A stretch of 64,000 nt of DNA from Bacteroidales bacterium (GTDB lineage: Bacteria > Bacteroidota > Bacteroidia > Bacteroidales > ML635J-15): contig QKHS01000012.1 of assembly GCA_003249955.1 (NCBI GenBank), forward strand, positions 124,001 through 188,000, read 5' to 3'. Positions 18,001 through 25,243 of the stretch are shown here, piece after piece (the stretch's first letter is position 1; each line of letters begins with the position of its first letter). The position numbers and the translations under genes were made by a program. Below the pieces are notes generated by a model. It made no database searches. It was not told the origin of the DNA and saw only the letters and a program-made list of their open reading frames with translations.

Positions 18001-18283
18001 TACTTTCGGTATTGTATGTTCCGCTTAGCGTTATAATACCTGAACCTGAATTTTCCAAAACTGTATATCCGTTGTTGTTATTGGAATAATCTCCCGTCCC
18101 TCCGCTATCATAAATGGTTGTATTTGTTCCGCATGATACAGCATTATTCCCCGATGCAGGAATATTGATTGTCTGAGCATTAACCTTACTCACTATTACG
18201 GTATTAATAGCGAAAGCAATCAGCATAACAATAACAGGTGCAGCATTTTTATAATGCTTTCTGAACACGTTGTGAAAATTCAT
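12059..18283 (-). CDS. Giant multidomain surface protein with T9SS sorting domain
   Basis: This 2074-residue protein has a signal peptide (ending KVNAQ, residue 37). Domain order read from sequence: CUB-like (about 40-155); PA14-like (160-300, with GDDGVRLSIDGG and EYYENGG); pre-peptidase C-terminal-like beta domains (305-540); Ig-like (540-640); a glycine-rich domain (650-850) continuing near 975-1010 after an inserted second CUB-like domain (860-975); a Big_2-like domain (1015-1067, WSSSNTAVASVNASTGVVTG); four nearly identical 93-residue repeats (1071-1442); an Ig-like domain; a beta-helix-like region (from about 1535); and a type A sorting domain (about 1990-2074). It is likely a cell-surface adhesin or matrix protein. 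Its C-terminal third is paralogous to the next gene upstream. Confidence 0.88.
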   Translation of the reverse strand: MNFHNVFRKHYKNAAPVIVMLIAFAINTVIVSKVNAQTINIPASGNNAVSCGTNTTIYDSGGTGDYSNNNNGYTVLENSGSGIITLSGTYNTESNYDYLRIYSGVGTGGTLLATYNGSGTITTVVSSAGQALTVQFTSDVSVVYSGIVLTATYTGQPGDQVTYGSGSWIGYAYGSASAGAFTSYLGYVTESETFNRTHSNISGATVNLACTNPSDLFAIRYKMNKTFQEGWYTFTIGGDDGVRLSIDGGSTWLINHWVDEGYTTYTSSVVYLDGNYNLIFEYYENGGGAQSSFSYTYSACINCAASNFGLMTPVDSWQTHSSSIVSSGCKWYAFSLIAGREYTFKTGCGDGATASFDTYLELYDGSCSNIASNDDGCESNRSTITYTAATTGTYYLKVRGFSSAYGTYTLAYNRTILPGENCSNAQNLATLTSPYAATTVGYENDISTCRTGYPDRMFYINVPNGATVDIWQSANDYDSYHYMGYGSSCPGTQIYCIDDSDTQHNAWTNSTGSTQTVWFIVDGYNGSGTFTLNWTLTLPNPTSVTSGSGTTICSGNSVTLTANGAVGTVYWYSGSCGGTFLGTGNPFVHTPSSSLTYYARNYSDGLFSTGCAALTVNVTAAPNNITGTTTICPGATTTLSSADPGSGGTLTTSGNYYIRTFTSGGTFTTTTVPLLADILVVGGGGGGGSNGGGGGGAGGVLYNTNYLITAAGNTVTIGSGGAAAVNSSSKGSNGGNSVFGALTATGGGGGASRDGGGAASAGGSGGGGAGGASPQYTAGTGVAGQGNNGGTGYNNSCHSAGAGGGGAGGTGTSASSDAPGNGGAGVANAISGSTVYYGGGGGGGTTNYSGCTGSANTIPYSGVSYHSCGINSTLCTHAGCGSSYSNDADGYVILEASGTAIITISGTYNFETSYDYMYIYAGAGTGGTLLGTYNGTGTINYSGAAGQTLTVRFTSDGSVTYSGLNASVSYSGNCWVNGTGGIGGGGNGESTAGTANTGGGGGAERAGGSGIVIVRYPKGVWSSSNTAVASVNASTGVVTGISSGTATISYTVTNAYCSSSATTIVTVRPAFTAGAINTTGETICYGGNPSVIGSATAASGGDNSITYKWQANGVDISGSNSATYDPPAGLTTTTTYTRWAHDGTCNTGFTQSTGSWVVTVRPNFTAGAINTTGETICYGGNPSVIGSATAASGGDNSITYKWQANGVDISGSNSATYDPPAGLTTTTTYTRWAHDGTCNTGFTQSTGSWVVTVRPNFTAGAINTTGETICYGGNPSVIGSTTAASGGDNSITYKWQANGVDILGSNSATYDPPAGLTTTTTYTRWAHDGTCNTGFTQSTGSWLVTVRPNFTAGEINTTGETICYGGNPPVIGSATAASGGDNSITYKWQANGVDIAGSNSATYDPPAGLTTTTTYTRWAHDGTCNTGFSQSTGSWVVTVNSLNPVSVTITASANPVCAGITDTFTATPANGGTPTYQWELNGVNTGTNSSVYSNSGLLNGDQISCTMTSTVSCPSNNPATSNTITMTVNSPATTSVTSGDYVWSGNTDSNWETASNWLIFNGSNYASATSIPDNTCDVFLRAYAPCASNAANTNASSSVSCHDLTIETGLSLGNISQLNVSGNWTNNGTFTAGTGTVEFNGSATQIINSGVSSFNNVIFNNSSSGNSNIEISTPMVVEGNATFTDGIAYYSGTGSLTFGNSASATVSSNNSFVDGLVAKTGNIPFIFPTGDISSRDLGAGNTTYAVLGSIGIEPSASTTVTALYNFDNTGMPDWWEHGGNMDATLHHVSDRENWIMNSSVDMNSVTLYWFDNAHSNGDICPHSLCNGDNNFVPADLVVSYWNGSMWVDADFNSGFSNAAHDQGYIQSRFGIPFGAKANKIITFGSKNDLNPLPVELTEFSGECKDGNISLTWTTASEINNDYFIVEKSENMKDFSFVSKITGSGNSNTVNSYSTTDYSDLQSTYYRLTQTDFDGKRTIYAPINVNCYDNTAVPELIVYPNPFNDEISIILYNFAPETALVQILDQLGEIVFEENVATKTGDIAFSRNLSYLRPSVYHIRIVSGTTILNKKIVKK
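13958..15073 (-). repeat. Four 279-bp tandem repeats inside the giant gene
   Basis: The landmark cctgtattacatgttccgtc recurs at 14004, 14283, 14562 and 14841, exactly 279 bp apart, which encodes 93 residues per unit. Units begin FTAGAINTTGETICYGGNP and contain DNSITYKWQANGVDI, an immunoglobulin-like fold. Copies differ at only a few codons, so they have been recently duplicated or homogenised. Copy number is expected to vary by slippage or recombination, and short-read assemblies could collapse it. Confidence 0.95.
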
Positions 18284-18334
18284 AACAATAAATTTTGTAG
18301 ATAAAACAATCTCAATTTTTTCCCAAATCCAATG

Positions 18335-18424
18335 TAAAGATAATCAGACAGTTGGTTACTTTTTGAAAAAACAAGAATACGGTATTATTGAATCAGAATT
18401 CGGTTGTTTTCGACAGAATTCGGT
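18335..18424 (-). promoter_or_regulatory. Promoter and direct-repeat operator of the giant gene
   Basis: On the minus strand a tatcttta box (18335-18342) resembles the -7 element TAnnTTTG with the last base changed. Directly upstream lies aaccaactgtctg. Further upstream lie repeats that read on the plus strand as aagaatacggt (18373), cagaattcggt (18394) and cagaattcggt (18414), spaced 21 and 20 bp, or two helical turns. The same arrangement occurs at 21801-21891. Direct repeats on one face of the helix just upstream of a promoter suggest an activator binding as a tandem dimer or oligomer. The rest of the 419-base gap 18284-18702 holds only the next gene's terminator. Confidence 0.6.
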
Positions 18425-18628
18425 CATAATTTATTGAAAAATATTACTTATTGGCAGAAAAATAAAAGGAATTAAGTCTTGTTTATAAGAAAAAATGATG
18501 CTTCGACGATATATAAATGCTTAAATTTTTCTATTTTCTAATATTGGCTATTATTTTCTTTTAAAACATAAATAAAAAAATAATGACTTGTTAGAAAGTT
18601 TCGTTTTATCGTTTTTTGTATGTAAAAT

Positions 18629-18667
18629 AAAAAAGCCTTTTGTCTGATAAAAACAAAAGGCTTTTTT
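18629..18667 (-). terminator. Terminator of the 1021-residue surface protein gene
   Basis: A 15-bp perfect stem (18629-18643 with 18653-18667) is followed on the minus strand by a T-run. It begins about 35 bases after the stop codon at 18703. Confidence 0.88.
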
Positions 18668-18702
18668 GACAGGTTCGTATTTTATAAGAATCTGTTCAGA
18701 TA

Positions 18703-21700
18703 TTATTCTTTAACTAATTTTTGATTTAATATGTTGTTTGCTGAAATCACACGAAGATGATAAACAGAAGGTTTAAGATCAGATGTGTTGATATAGACAG
18801 TATTTATTCCTGACTCCGGCTCAATGTTTTCTTCAAATACGATATTTCCCGTCTGGTTAATTATTTGAAGTACGGCCTGAGATTCGTAATAGTTTTCAAT
18901 CATTACAGTTACTTCAGAATCAAACGGATTAGGATACACATTTAATACCGGTTCGGTATTGTTTGATTTACAGTTTACTGCTATTGGGGAATAAACGGTT
19001 GTTTTGCCGTCAAAATCAACCTGAGTGAGCCTGTAGTAGGTTTGATTTTTACTTGCATTATCTAAAATGCTGTAGTTATTCACAGTATTTGAGTTTCCTG
19101 CTCCGTAAACTTTTTCAACTAATTCAAAATCTGTCATATTCTCAGATTTTTCAACTAAGAAATAGTCATTGTTTATTTCGCTGGCTGTTGTCCACGATAT
19201 TTCTACTGAACCATCAGCACAATCTGCTTTAAATTCAACCAACTCAACAGGAAGCGGGTTTAAGTCGTTTTTTGAGCCGAAAGTGATTATTTTATTGGAT
19301 TTGCTTCCGAAGTTTACAGCAAATCTTGAAGTAATAAAACCTGAGTCGTGCTCAATATCGCTTAAAAGAGGATCGCTGTTATAACCGGCATCAATCCATT
19401 TACTGCCGTTCCAGTATGCAACCGTTAAATCGGAAGGAGTAAAGTCTCCTGAGTTTCCGGCATCAAATCCGTGCAGGCAAATGTCTCCGTCAGTGTGAGC
19501 ATTGCCAGACCAGTATAAAGTCACATTCAGATCGTTGTCGGAATTAACAATCCAGTTTTCTCTGTCACTTACATGATTAAGACCTTCTTCCATATTATCG
19601 CTATGTTCCCACCAGTCAGGCATACCGGTATTTGAAAAATTATACTCTACGGTTACTGTTGATGCAACATCAGGCTTTATTCCTAATCTCCCGGTTATTG
19701 AATATTCTGTTTCTCCGTTACCGTCAAAATCTCTGCTGTTTACATCTCCTGTGGGGAAAATAAATGAATCCGAGCCTGTTTTGGTTACAGATCCGTTTAC
19801 AAAACTGTGGTCAGAATTAATAACTGCTGATGAATTGTCTCCGAAAGTTACAGAACCACTGCCATTACAAAACACTATCCCGTTTTCAAATGTTGCGGTA
19901 CCTTTTACTACAAGAGGAGACACTACTTTTATATTCGAATTTCCCGTAGAGCTGTTGTTAAATACTATGTCGTCGAAACTTCCGGCTCCGGCATTGATGG
20001 TTTGAACGCTGTTTCCGACAAATTCAACAACACCGTTTCCTGATAAAAATGTACCGGGGTTATTCCAGTTACCGTAAACATGAATGTGTGAAATGTTTCC
20101 CAGGCTAAGGTCTGTTTCTATATTTATATCATTGCAGTTTACAACCGAACCGGCTGAGGTCTTTGCAGGGTTTGATACACAATTTGAGTAAGAACTTAAA
20201 AAAACATTATCGGTATTATCAGGAATACTTATGGCGGAACGGTAGTCCGATCCGTCATAAACAATCCAGTTATGAGGATTTTCCCAGTCAGAACTTATGC
20301 TTCCGGACCATACAAAGTCACCGTCGGAAATATTGCTGACCGAAGGATATTTAACGTTCATTAATATAGAATTTGATGTAGCAGGATTAGATGTGGCACA
20401 GGCAACATCAGATGTAATAACTACAGAAACAACATCTCCGTGAACCAAATCGCTTGTTGTAAATTCCTGAGAATTATTTCCGGCATTAATTCCGTTAACT
20501 TTCCACTGATATGTCGCATTTCCTCCGTTTACCGGGTTCGCTGAGAAAACAGCAGGGACTCCGGAACAAATTGTGTTTGCAACTGCATCAGAAGATATGG
20601 AAACGCTTACAGGAACATTTGGATTTACTGTCACGGAAATACCTGCTGCCGATCCCCACATACTGTCAGAGTTTCTTCTGGAACGTATGTAATAAGTTCC
20701 GGAAACGCTTGTTGTATATGATGTTCCCGAATATGTCATGTCTGTTCCTGTTGAAGATGTTTGCCAGTACCATGCTTCTCCAGCCGGAGGATTTCCGTTA
20801 CGTGTAATTGTTACACTACCACAGTTGGGAGAATTTGATGTCGGGTTTCCCGGAGTTGCAGGAGAAGGTGTTACTGTGTATGAAAATGATGAATGGGCAA
20901 TGCCGCCATTTTCGTAAAACTCCATAACAAGATTCGTATTTCCGCTCAGATATACCGATGCAGTATATATTGCATAGCTCTGATCTATCCATGAATTGAT
21001 AAGCCAGGTAGCTCCGCCGTCAACGCTTAATCTTATCCCGTCGTCACCGCCGATTGTGAAATTGTATAATCCTGCAGTAAAGTTTTTTGTCATCTTGTAT
21101 CTGATAGCAAATAAATCTGTAGGATTGGAACATGAAATATTGGTAGTTGCTCCTAATGGACCTGAATGCGTTCTGTTAAATGTTTCATTTTCGGTTACAT
21201 AACCGATATAGTTGCTGAATAAACCTGCAGAAGTGCTGCTGTAAACATAACCTATCCATGAGCCGTTTCCGTAAGTTGTCTGGTCTCCCTCAGGATTACA
21301 TGGTGTTGTAACTGAAATGGTGTATGACCCGGAAGAAGAATTGGAATAACCTTCCAGTAATAAATAATATGTATTCCCGGCAGTCAGTGTCGCAGATACT
21401 GTTGACTGGAGTCCGCAATCGTCATCATTATAAGTTATGTTTCCGCTGTTGCAGCTATTGGATGATAAATATAAATATGTATCCCATGAAGCTCCGCCGC
21501 ATGTGCTGAATGTGTAAGTCCCGCTGAAACCTGCGGTAAACTGGTACTCCATGTCTTTTGAGCTTCTTGTGTCACAACTGCGCGATGTAGTTGTCCCTGA
21601 CCAGCTTGTGTTTTCGTAAATAGTTCCCGCATTTATTGTTGCTGCATTTACCTTATTTGCCGCCATAATAAAAACGACAAAGGAAAACATTAAAACTACA

Positions 21701-21768
21701 CCTGCTTTTCTGAAAGAATTGTATTCTCTCGATGAGATAAAAGAAGGAGTTTTACAATTAAAATTCAT
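18703..21768 (-). CDS. Multidomain surface protein with T9SS sorting domain, paralogue of the giant protein
   Basis: This 1021-residue protein has a long signal peptide (ending NKVNA, near residue 43). Domain order: a pre-peptidase C-terminal-like beta domain (about 45-155, GNTYYLLLEGYSNSSSGSY); a PA14-like domain (165-310, GDDGIRLSVDGG); Ig-like modules (310-480); a beta-rich region from DFVWSGSISSDWENPHNW (about 480-900); and a type A sorting domain (VYPNPFDSEVTV to KLVKE). The last 550 or so residues align closely with the C-terminus of the 2074-residue neighbour, so the two arose by duplication and then took different N-terminal modules. The promoter carries the same direct repeats as its paralogue. 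Confidence 0.87.
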   Translation of the reverse strand: MNFNCKTPSFISSREYNSFRKAGVVLMFSFVVFIMAANKVNAATINAGTIYENTSWSGTTTSRSCDTRSSKDMEYQFTAGFSGTYTFSTCGGASWDTYLYLSSNSCNSGNITYNDDDCGLQSTVSATLTAGNTYYLLLEGYSNSSSGSYTISVTTPCNPEGDQTTYGNGSWIGYVYSSTSAGLFSNYIGYVTENETFNRTHSGPLGATTNISCSNPTDLFAIRYKMTKNFTAGLYNFTIGGDDGIRLSVDGGATWLINSWIDQSYAIYTASVYLSGNTNLVMEFYENGGIAHSSFSYTVTPSPATPGNPTSNSPNCGSVTITRNGNPPAGEAWYWQTSSTGTDMTYSGTSYTTSVSGTYYIRSRRNSDSMWGSAAGISVTVNPNVPVSVSISSDAVANTICSGVPAVFSANPVNGGNATYQWKVNGINAGNNSQEFTTSDLVHGDVVSVVITSDVACATSNPATSNSILMNVKYPSVSNISDGDFVWSGSISSDWENPHNWIVYDGSDYRSAISIPDNTDNVFLSSYSNCVSNPAKTSAGSVVNCNDINIETDLSLGNISHIHVYGNWNNPGTFLSGNGVVEFVGNSVQTINAGAGSFDDIVFNNSSTGNSNIKVVSPLVVKGTATFENGIVFCNGSGSVTFGDNSSAVINSDHSFVNGSVTKTGSDSFIFPTGDVNSRDFDGNGETEYSITGRLGIKPDVASTVTVEYNFSNTGMPDWWEHSDNMEEGLNHVSDRENWIVNSDNDLNVTLYWSGNAHTDGDICLHGFDAGNSGDFTPSDLTVAYWNGSKWIDAGYNSDPLLSDIEHDSGFITSRFAVNFGSKSNKIITFGSKNDLNPLPVELVEFKADCADGSVEISWTTASEINNDYFLVEKSENMTDFELVEKVYGAGNSNTVNNYSILDNASKNQTYYRLTQVDFDGKTTVYSPIAVNCKSNNTEPVLNVYPNPFDSEVTVMIENYYESQAVLQIINQTGNIVFEENIEPESGINTVYINTSDLKPSVYHLRVISANNILNQKLVKE

Positions 21769-21800
21769 GTTTTTAAGTTTAAATTATTTTAATTTTTGTG

Positions 21801-21891
21801 TAAAGGTATAGAGAGTGGTTCAGACTTTAGGAAAAGAATCAGAAAGTGGTGCATATGAATCAGAAACCGGTTAATTAAACCAGAACATGGC
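21801..21891 (-). promoter_or_regulatory. Promoter and direct-repeat operator of the 1021-residue paralogue
   Basis: A tacctttac box (minus strand; its core tacctttA lies at 21801-21808) sits 33 bases before the start codon and is preceded by aaccactctcta, close to the aaccaactgtctg in the other promoter. On the plus strand four related elements follow: cagactttagg (21821), cagaaagtggt (21840), cagaaaccggt (21861) and cagaacatggc (21881), spaced 19, 21 and 20 bp. The shared pattern is CAGAnnnnGG(T). It matches the array upstream of the giant gene, so one regulator may act on both. Confidence 0.6.
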
Positions 21892-21975
21892 AGGTTTTTT
21901 ATTAAATAAAATCCCGGGTTACATGGCTTTAACATTTTCTTAGCATTTAAAGTTCATGACATGATTCTTTTTGCA

Positions 21976-21983
21976 TATATTTG
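21976..21983 (+). promoter_or_regulatory. Bacteroidota -7 element (tatatttg)
   Basis: This matches TAnnTTTG and lies 16 bases before the GTG start of the permease gene at 22000, supporting that start. No -33 box is clear. Confidence 0.5.
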
Positions 21984-21999
21984 CTAAAACTTTACAATA

Positions 22000-23244
22000 G
22001 TGATATTTTTCAGACTTGTCGGAGATAGTATTAAATTTGCATTCTCTTCTTTGATTACCAATAAGTTGAGGACGTTTTTGTCTTTGTTGGGAATTACAAT
22101 AGGAATCTTTAGTATTATTTCTGTTATGACTACTATTGATTCGCTTGAACGTTCAATCAGGGATAATGTCAGTTCTCTGGGGAATAACACAATTTACATT
22201 CAGAAATGGCCGTGGACTTTCGGTCCTGACTACCCGTGGTGGAAATATATTAACCGTCCTTTACCTACTCTGGAAGAGGCTGAAGAAATAAGTCAACAGT
22301 CTTTATATGCAGATCATGTTGCTTTTGCTGCTTCTACTGAAAAAACGGTAGGCTATGAAGATAAGTCGGTTGCAAATGCCGCTATTTTTATGGTGTCTCA
22401 TGATTATGACCTGGTAAGGGAGTTTAATATTGAAAAAGGGAGATATTTTTCTCCGATGGAGTCGGGTAGTGGCAGAAATGTTGCTGTTATTGGACCTGTA
22501 TTGGCAGAATCACTTTTTGGGACTTCCGATGTTGTTGGGAAAGAATTTAAAATGGATGGAAGAAAGTTGTCAATAATAGGAGTTTTCAAAAAAGAAGGGG
22601 AAGATATGTTCAACAACAGTATGGACGAAGTAGTGCTTATCCCTGTTAATTTTGGCAGAACGATGTTTGACATTAAAAGTGATGCTCTTAATCCTTTTAT
22701 TACAGTTTCGGCTAAAGAAAATGTAAGTACCGAGCAATTGATAGATGAACTTACAATTATTATGAGAACTCTTCGCAGGCTGAAACCTGTAGAGGAAAAC
22801 GACTTTGCCCTGAATCAGGCAAGTATGATATCGAAAAGTCTGGACAGTATATTCGGAATTCTTGATATTGCCGGGATTATTATAGGTGGCTTTGCAATTT
22901 TGGTCGGAGGATTCGGAATTGCCAATATTATGTTTGTTTCTGTTAAAGAGCGTACAAAAGAAATAGGAATACAAAAAGCTATCGGAGCAAAATCATATCT
23001 TATTATGATTCAGTTTCTTACAGAGGCGTCTGTGCTAAGCCTTGTAGGCGGAATAATAGGGCTTATACTGGTCTGGCTGCTTACCCTGCTGGCCAGAAGC
23101 ATGACTCCGTTGGCTTTTGCGTTAAGTGTGGGAAATATTATCACCGGAACACTTATATCTGTAGCAATTGGTGTGGTTTCAGGATATGCTCCTGCACGTC
23201 AGGCTGCAAAACTTGATCCTGTTATTGCGATGAATCATGTTTAG
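22000..23244 (+). CDS. ABC transporter permease, MacB/FtsX type
   Basis: This 414-residue protein starts at a GTG. It has one N-terminal membrane helix (KLRTFLSLLGITIGIFSIISVM), a large periplasmic domain (about 45-275, MacB_PCD type) and three C-terminal helices (IIIGGFAILVGGFGIANIMF, SVLSLVGGIIGLILVWLLTL, IITGTLISVAIGVVSGYAP). The ERTKEIGIQKAIGA and YAPARQAAKLDPVIAM signatures are those of the MacB/LolC/FtsX permeases, which use ATP to drive periplasmic work rather than import. No ABC ATPase gene is adjacent, so its partner must be encoded elsewhere. The substrate is unknown. Confidence 0.92.
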   Translation: MIFFRLVGDSIKFAFSSLITNKLRTFLSLLGITIGIFSIISVMTTIDSLERSIRDNVSSLGNNTIYIQKWPWTFGPDYPWWKYINRPLPTLEEAEEISQQSLYADHVAFAASTEKTVGYEDKSVANAAIFMVSHDYDLVREFNIEKGRYFSPMESGSGRNVAVIGPVLAESLFGTSDVVGKEFKMDGRKLSIIGVFKKEGEDMFNNSMDEVVLIPVNFGRTMFDIKSDALNPFITVSAKENVSTEQLIDELTIIMRTLRRLKPVEENDFALNQASMISKSLDSIFGILDIAGIIIGGFAILVGGFGIANIMFVSVKERTKEIGIQKAIGAKSYLIMIQFLTEASVLSLVGGIIGLILVWLLTLLARSMTPLAFALSVGNIITGTLISVAIGVVSGYAPARQAAKLDPVIAMNHV

Positions 23245-23287
23245 GCAGCTTGTTTATGATTATTAGCTCTTCTGTTTTTAGTCCCGG

Positions 23288-23716
23288 TTAATAATTTACT
23301 TCCTGTAAAAATCCGGTTATAATTTGTTCATGATCAAAGGCCAGTTCCGGTAAGTTATGAATGTCAAACCATTTTAATTCTTTTGCGTCATCACCGGCTT
23401 TTGCTTTTTCGGGATTCTCACATAACCCGTAGAAAACTACGGCAATATTTCTGTCACGCGGATCTCGTCCCGGATTGCCAAAAGCTTTAAACTGTGTAAA
23501 CTTTATCCCGGTTAATGAAGTTTCTTCTTCTGTTTCACGACATACTGATTGCTCCAGTGTTTCATTCATTTCGATAAAGCCTCCGGGTAAAGCCCAGAAG
23601 TCTTTATAAGGATTGTTACCACGTTTTATGAGCAGAATCTTTGATTGCGTTTCACTGTCAATAATTATTGCATCAACGGTAACAAGAGCACGCGGGTAAT
23701 CATATGAGTATTTCAT
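23288..23716 (-). CDS. Nudix hydrolase
   Basis: This 142-residue protein contains the Nudix box, GGFIEMNETLEQSVCRE followed by TEEETSL, at about residues 40-63. It keeps the metal-binding RE..EE core, but the family's late glycine is replaced by threonine. The N-terminus (YDYPRALVTVDAIII) and the acidic helix with DAKELKWFDIHNLPELAFDH are typical of Nudix enzymes acting on nucleoside-diphosphate sugars or NUDT1-like substrates. The exact substrate cannot be told. It ends the minus-strand run that starts with the phosphoesterase at 25132, with a 55-base gap before it. Confidence 0.9.
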   Translation of the reverse strand: MKYSYDYPRALVTVDAIIIDSETQSKILLIKRGNNPYKDFWALPGGFIEMNETLEQSVCRETEEETSLTGIKFTQFKAFGNPGRDPRDRNIAVVFYGLCENPEKAKAGDDAKELKWFDIHNLPELAFDHEQIITGFLQEVNY

Positions 23717-23771
23717 GTTTTTTATTTTAATATGTGCACTATAACGTTAATAAATGTTTATTCTATTATTG

Positions 23772-24431
23772 CTACTCACCGGATTCATAATCAGGATGGA
23801 AAATATATCTGGTCGATTTTTCGGTCATTTCAATATCCAGAATTTCCATGAGCATCAGGTTTATTAATAGTTTGTCGGCTTCGGCACTCCTTATCCCGGT
23901 TATGCGCATTAACTGGGATTTTGAGATACTGCCGTTTTCGGTAATTTCATTGAAAAGTGTTTCAACTACGTGGTCAATTACAAGCTTTACTCCGGCATAG
24001 TTTTTTTTATTGCGTTTCCACACTTCAACCAATGTTTTCGGGGCAACCAGATTCTGGTCGGCAACTCTTACGTATGATTTGAATATTCCGTCATTGTCGG
24101 GAGCGGAGTGAGGCATGTTCACGCTTTTGTTTACAATTATTTCGAGTATATTTTTCCCGCTTACAATATGGTTCTGATGCAGAAATTCAACCGGAGGCCG
24201 ACAGTAAATAAGTGCAGCGGTTTCAATCATATAGTATTCTTCTTCCGATCTTACACCGGCAATGCTGCCGTTATCTCTAACACCTATTAATAAAGAACCA
24301 CCTTCGGTGTTTGCAAAAGCAACAAGAGAGCGTGCTATTTTTTTAGTGTCTGAAATACTGTGTTTAAAATCAAGTTGCAGCCCTTCGCCGTTTTTTATTC
24401 TTGCCGATATGTTTTTATAGTCGTCCTGCAC
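23772..24431 (-). CDS. AlbA_2/Schlafen-like ATP-binding domain protein with winged helix
   Basis: In this 219-residue protein the N-terminal part (about 15-130) has the AlbA_2 pattern: LQLDFKHSISDTKKIARSLVAFANTEGGSLLIGVRDNGSIAG. It has LEIIVNKSVNMPHSAP and a YVRVADQN strand further on. The C-terminal part (150-219) looks like a winged helix (SKSQLMRITGIRSAEADKLLINLMLMEIL). Such proteins are usually transcription regulators of unknown ligand; related domains also occur in defence proteins. It starts five bases after the stop of the phosphoesterase gene, so the two are probably co-transcribed. Confidence 0.8.
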   Translation of the reverse strand: MQDDYKNISARIKNGEGLQLDFKHSISDTKKIARSLVAFANTEGGSLLIGVRDNGSIAGVRSEEEYYMIETAALIYCRPPVEFLHQNHIVSGKNILEIIVNKSVNMPHSAPDNDGIFKSYVRVADQNLVAPKTLVEVWKRNKKNYAGVKLVIDHVVETLFNEITENGSISKSQLMRITGIRSAEADKLLINLMLMEILDIEMTEKSTRYIFHPDYESGE

Positions 24432-24436
24432 AGTTT

Positions 24437-25132
24437 TTATTTATATATGCCGGTATGTTCACAGTATGATTTGCTGAAAATTTCCATAGTGTCAGGGTTT
24501 AAACAGATAAGTTTTCCCATACCTTTTCTTTCCGTTGTGTAAATACATCCGTTGTCAACAGATATTATAGGGAATTTTTCAGCAATACTGTTTTTTATTA
24601 TTTTTATGTCAGTTGCCACATGCCCGTGAATAAGCTGTTTTCCGTTCAGTTTTGCAGTGCTTCCTCTTTGGTATCTTGAAAACAACATGAATTCCTTGTC
24701 TTCAAAAATATTATCGCTGCTTAAATCCAGTGCTGCATGAACAAGAATAAATTTGTCAAGTTCCACATAATATGGCGATTCTTTAAGCAGGTTTATATAT
24801 TTCGTTTTTACATTACCATTGTTGTCCAGCAAATCTTCAGATTTTTGACTTCTTAAAAAGCTGTGGATTCTTTCCGGTTCGTTTTCGATAATGTTAAGCA
24901 ACATTTGTTCGTGATTCCCTCTCAGTGTTGTTATATTATAGCCGTATTCTTTCAGCATTAAAATATGATTCAGGACTCCGCTGCTGTTCTTGCCACGATT
25001 AATAAGATCTCCCAGAATATAAAGCTCATCTTCAGCCGAAAAGTCAATCTTTTTCAACAGTTTAACAAACGTCCTTTTGCAGCCGTGGATATCTCCTACG
25101 ATAAGGCGTCTTCCGGTCCTCACTTTTTCCAC
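24437..25132 (-). CDS. Calcineurin-like phosphoesterase, PrpA/ApaH-type protein phosphatase
   Basis: This 231-residue protein carries the full metallophosphoesterase signature: VGDIHGC (about residue 15), LGDLINRGKNSSGV, LRGNHEQML, VHAALDLS and IHGHVATD, then VDNGCIYT. The DIHG, GDxxxRG and GNHE order marks the bacterial serine/threonine phosphatase and diadenosine tetraphosphatase group. The substrate could be phosphoproteins or dinucleotides. It heads a minus-strand pair with the AlbA-type protein. Confidence 0.92.
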   Translation of the reverse strand: MEKVRTGRRLIVGDIHGCKRTFVKLLKKIDFSAEDELYILGDLINRGKNSSGVLNHILMLKEYGYNITTLRGNHEQMLLNIIENEPERIHSFLRSQKSEDLLDNNGNVKTKYINLLKESPYYVELDKFILVHAALDLSSDNIFEDKEFMLFSRYQRGSTAKLNGKQLIHGHVATDIKIIKNSIAEKFPIISVDNGCIYTTERKGMGKLICLNPDTMEIFSKSYCEHTGIYK

Positions 25133-25188
25133 TGAACGAATAATTTATAATTACTGAACGCAAATTAAAGCAAAAAAGTTTATGTAAA

Positions 25189-25224
25189 ACAAAACTGCCG
25201 CAAAATAATTCGCGGCAGTTTTGT
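25189..25224 (-). terminator. Terminator of rocD
   Basis: A 13-bp stem (acaaaactgccgc with its reverse complement, 25189-25201 with 25212-25224) lies 20 bases past the rocD stop and is followed on the minus strand by a short T-containing run. Confidence 0.8.
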
Positions 25225-25243
25225 TTAATAATCAAAAAAATGT

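Noticed and set aside
23772-24431. AlbA_2 protein as an antiviral Schlafen-type defence gene
   Set aside because: It is short, has no nuclease domain and no defence neighbours; a regulator is more likely.
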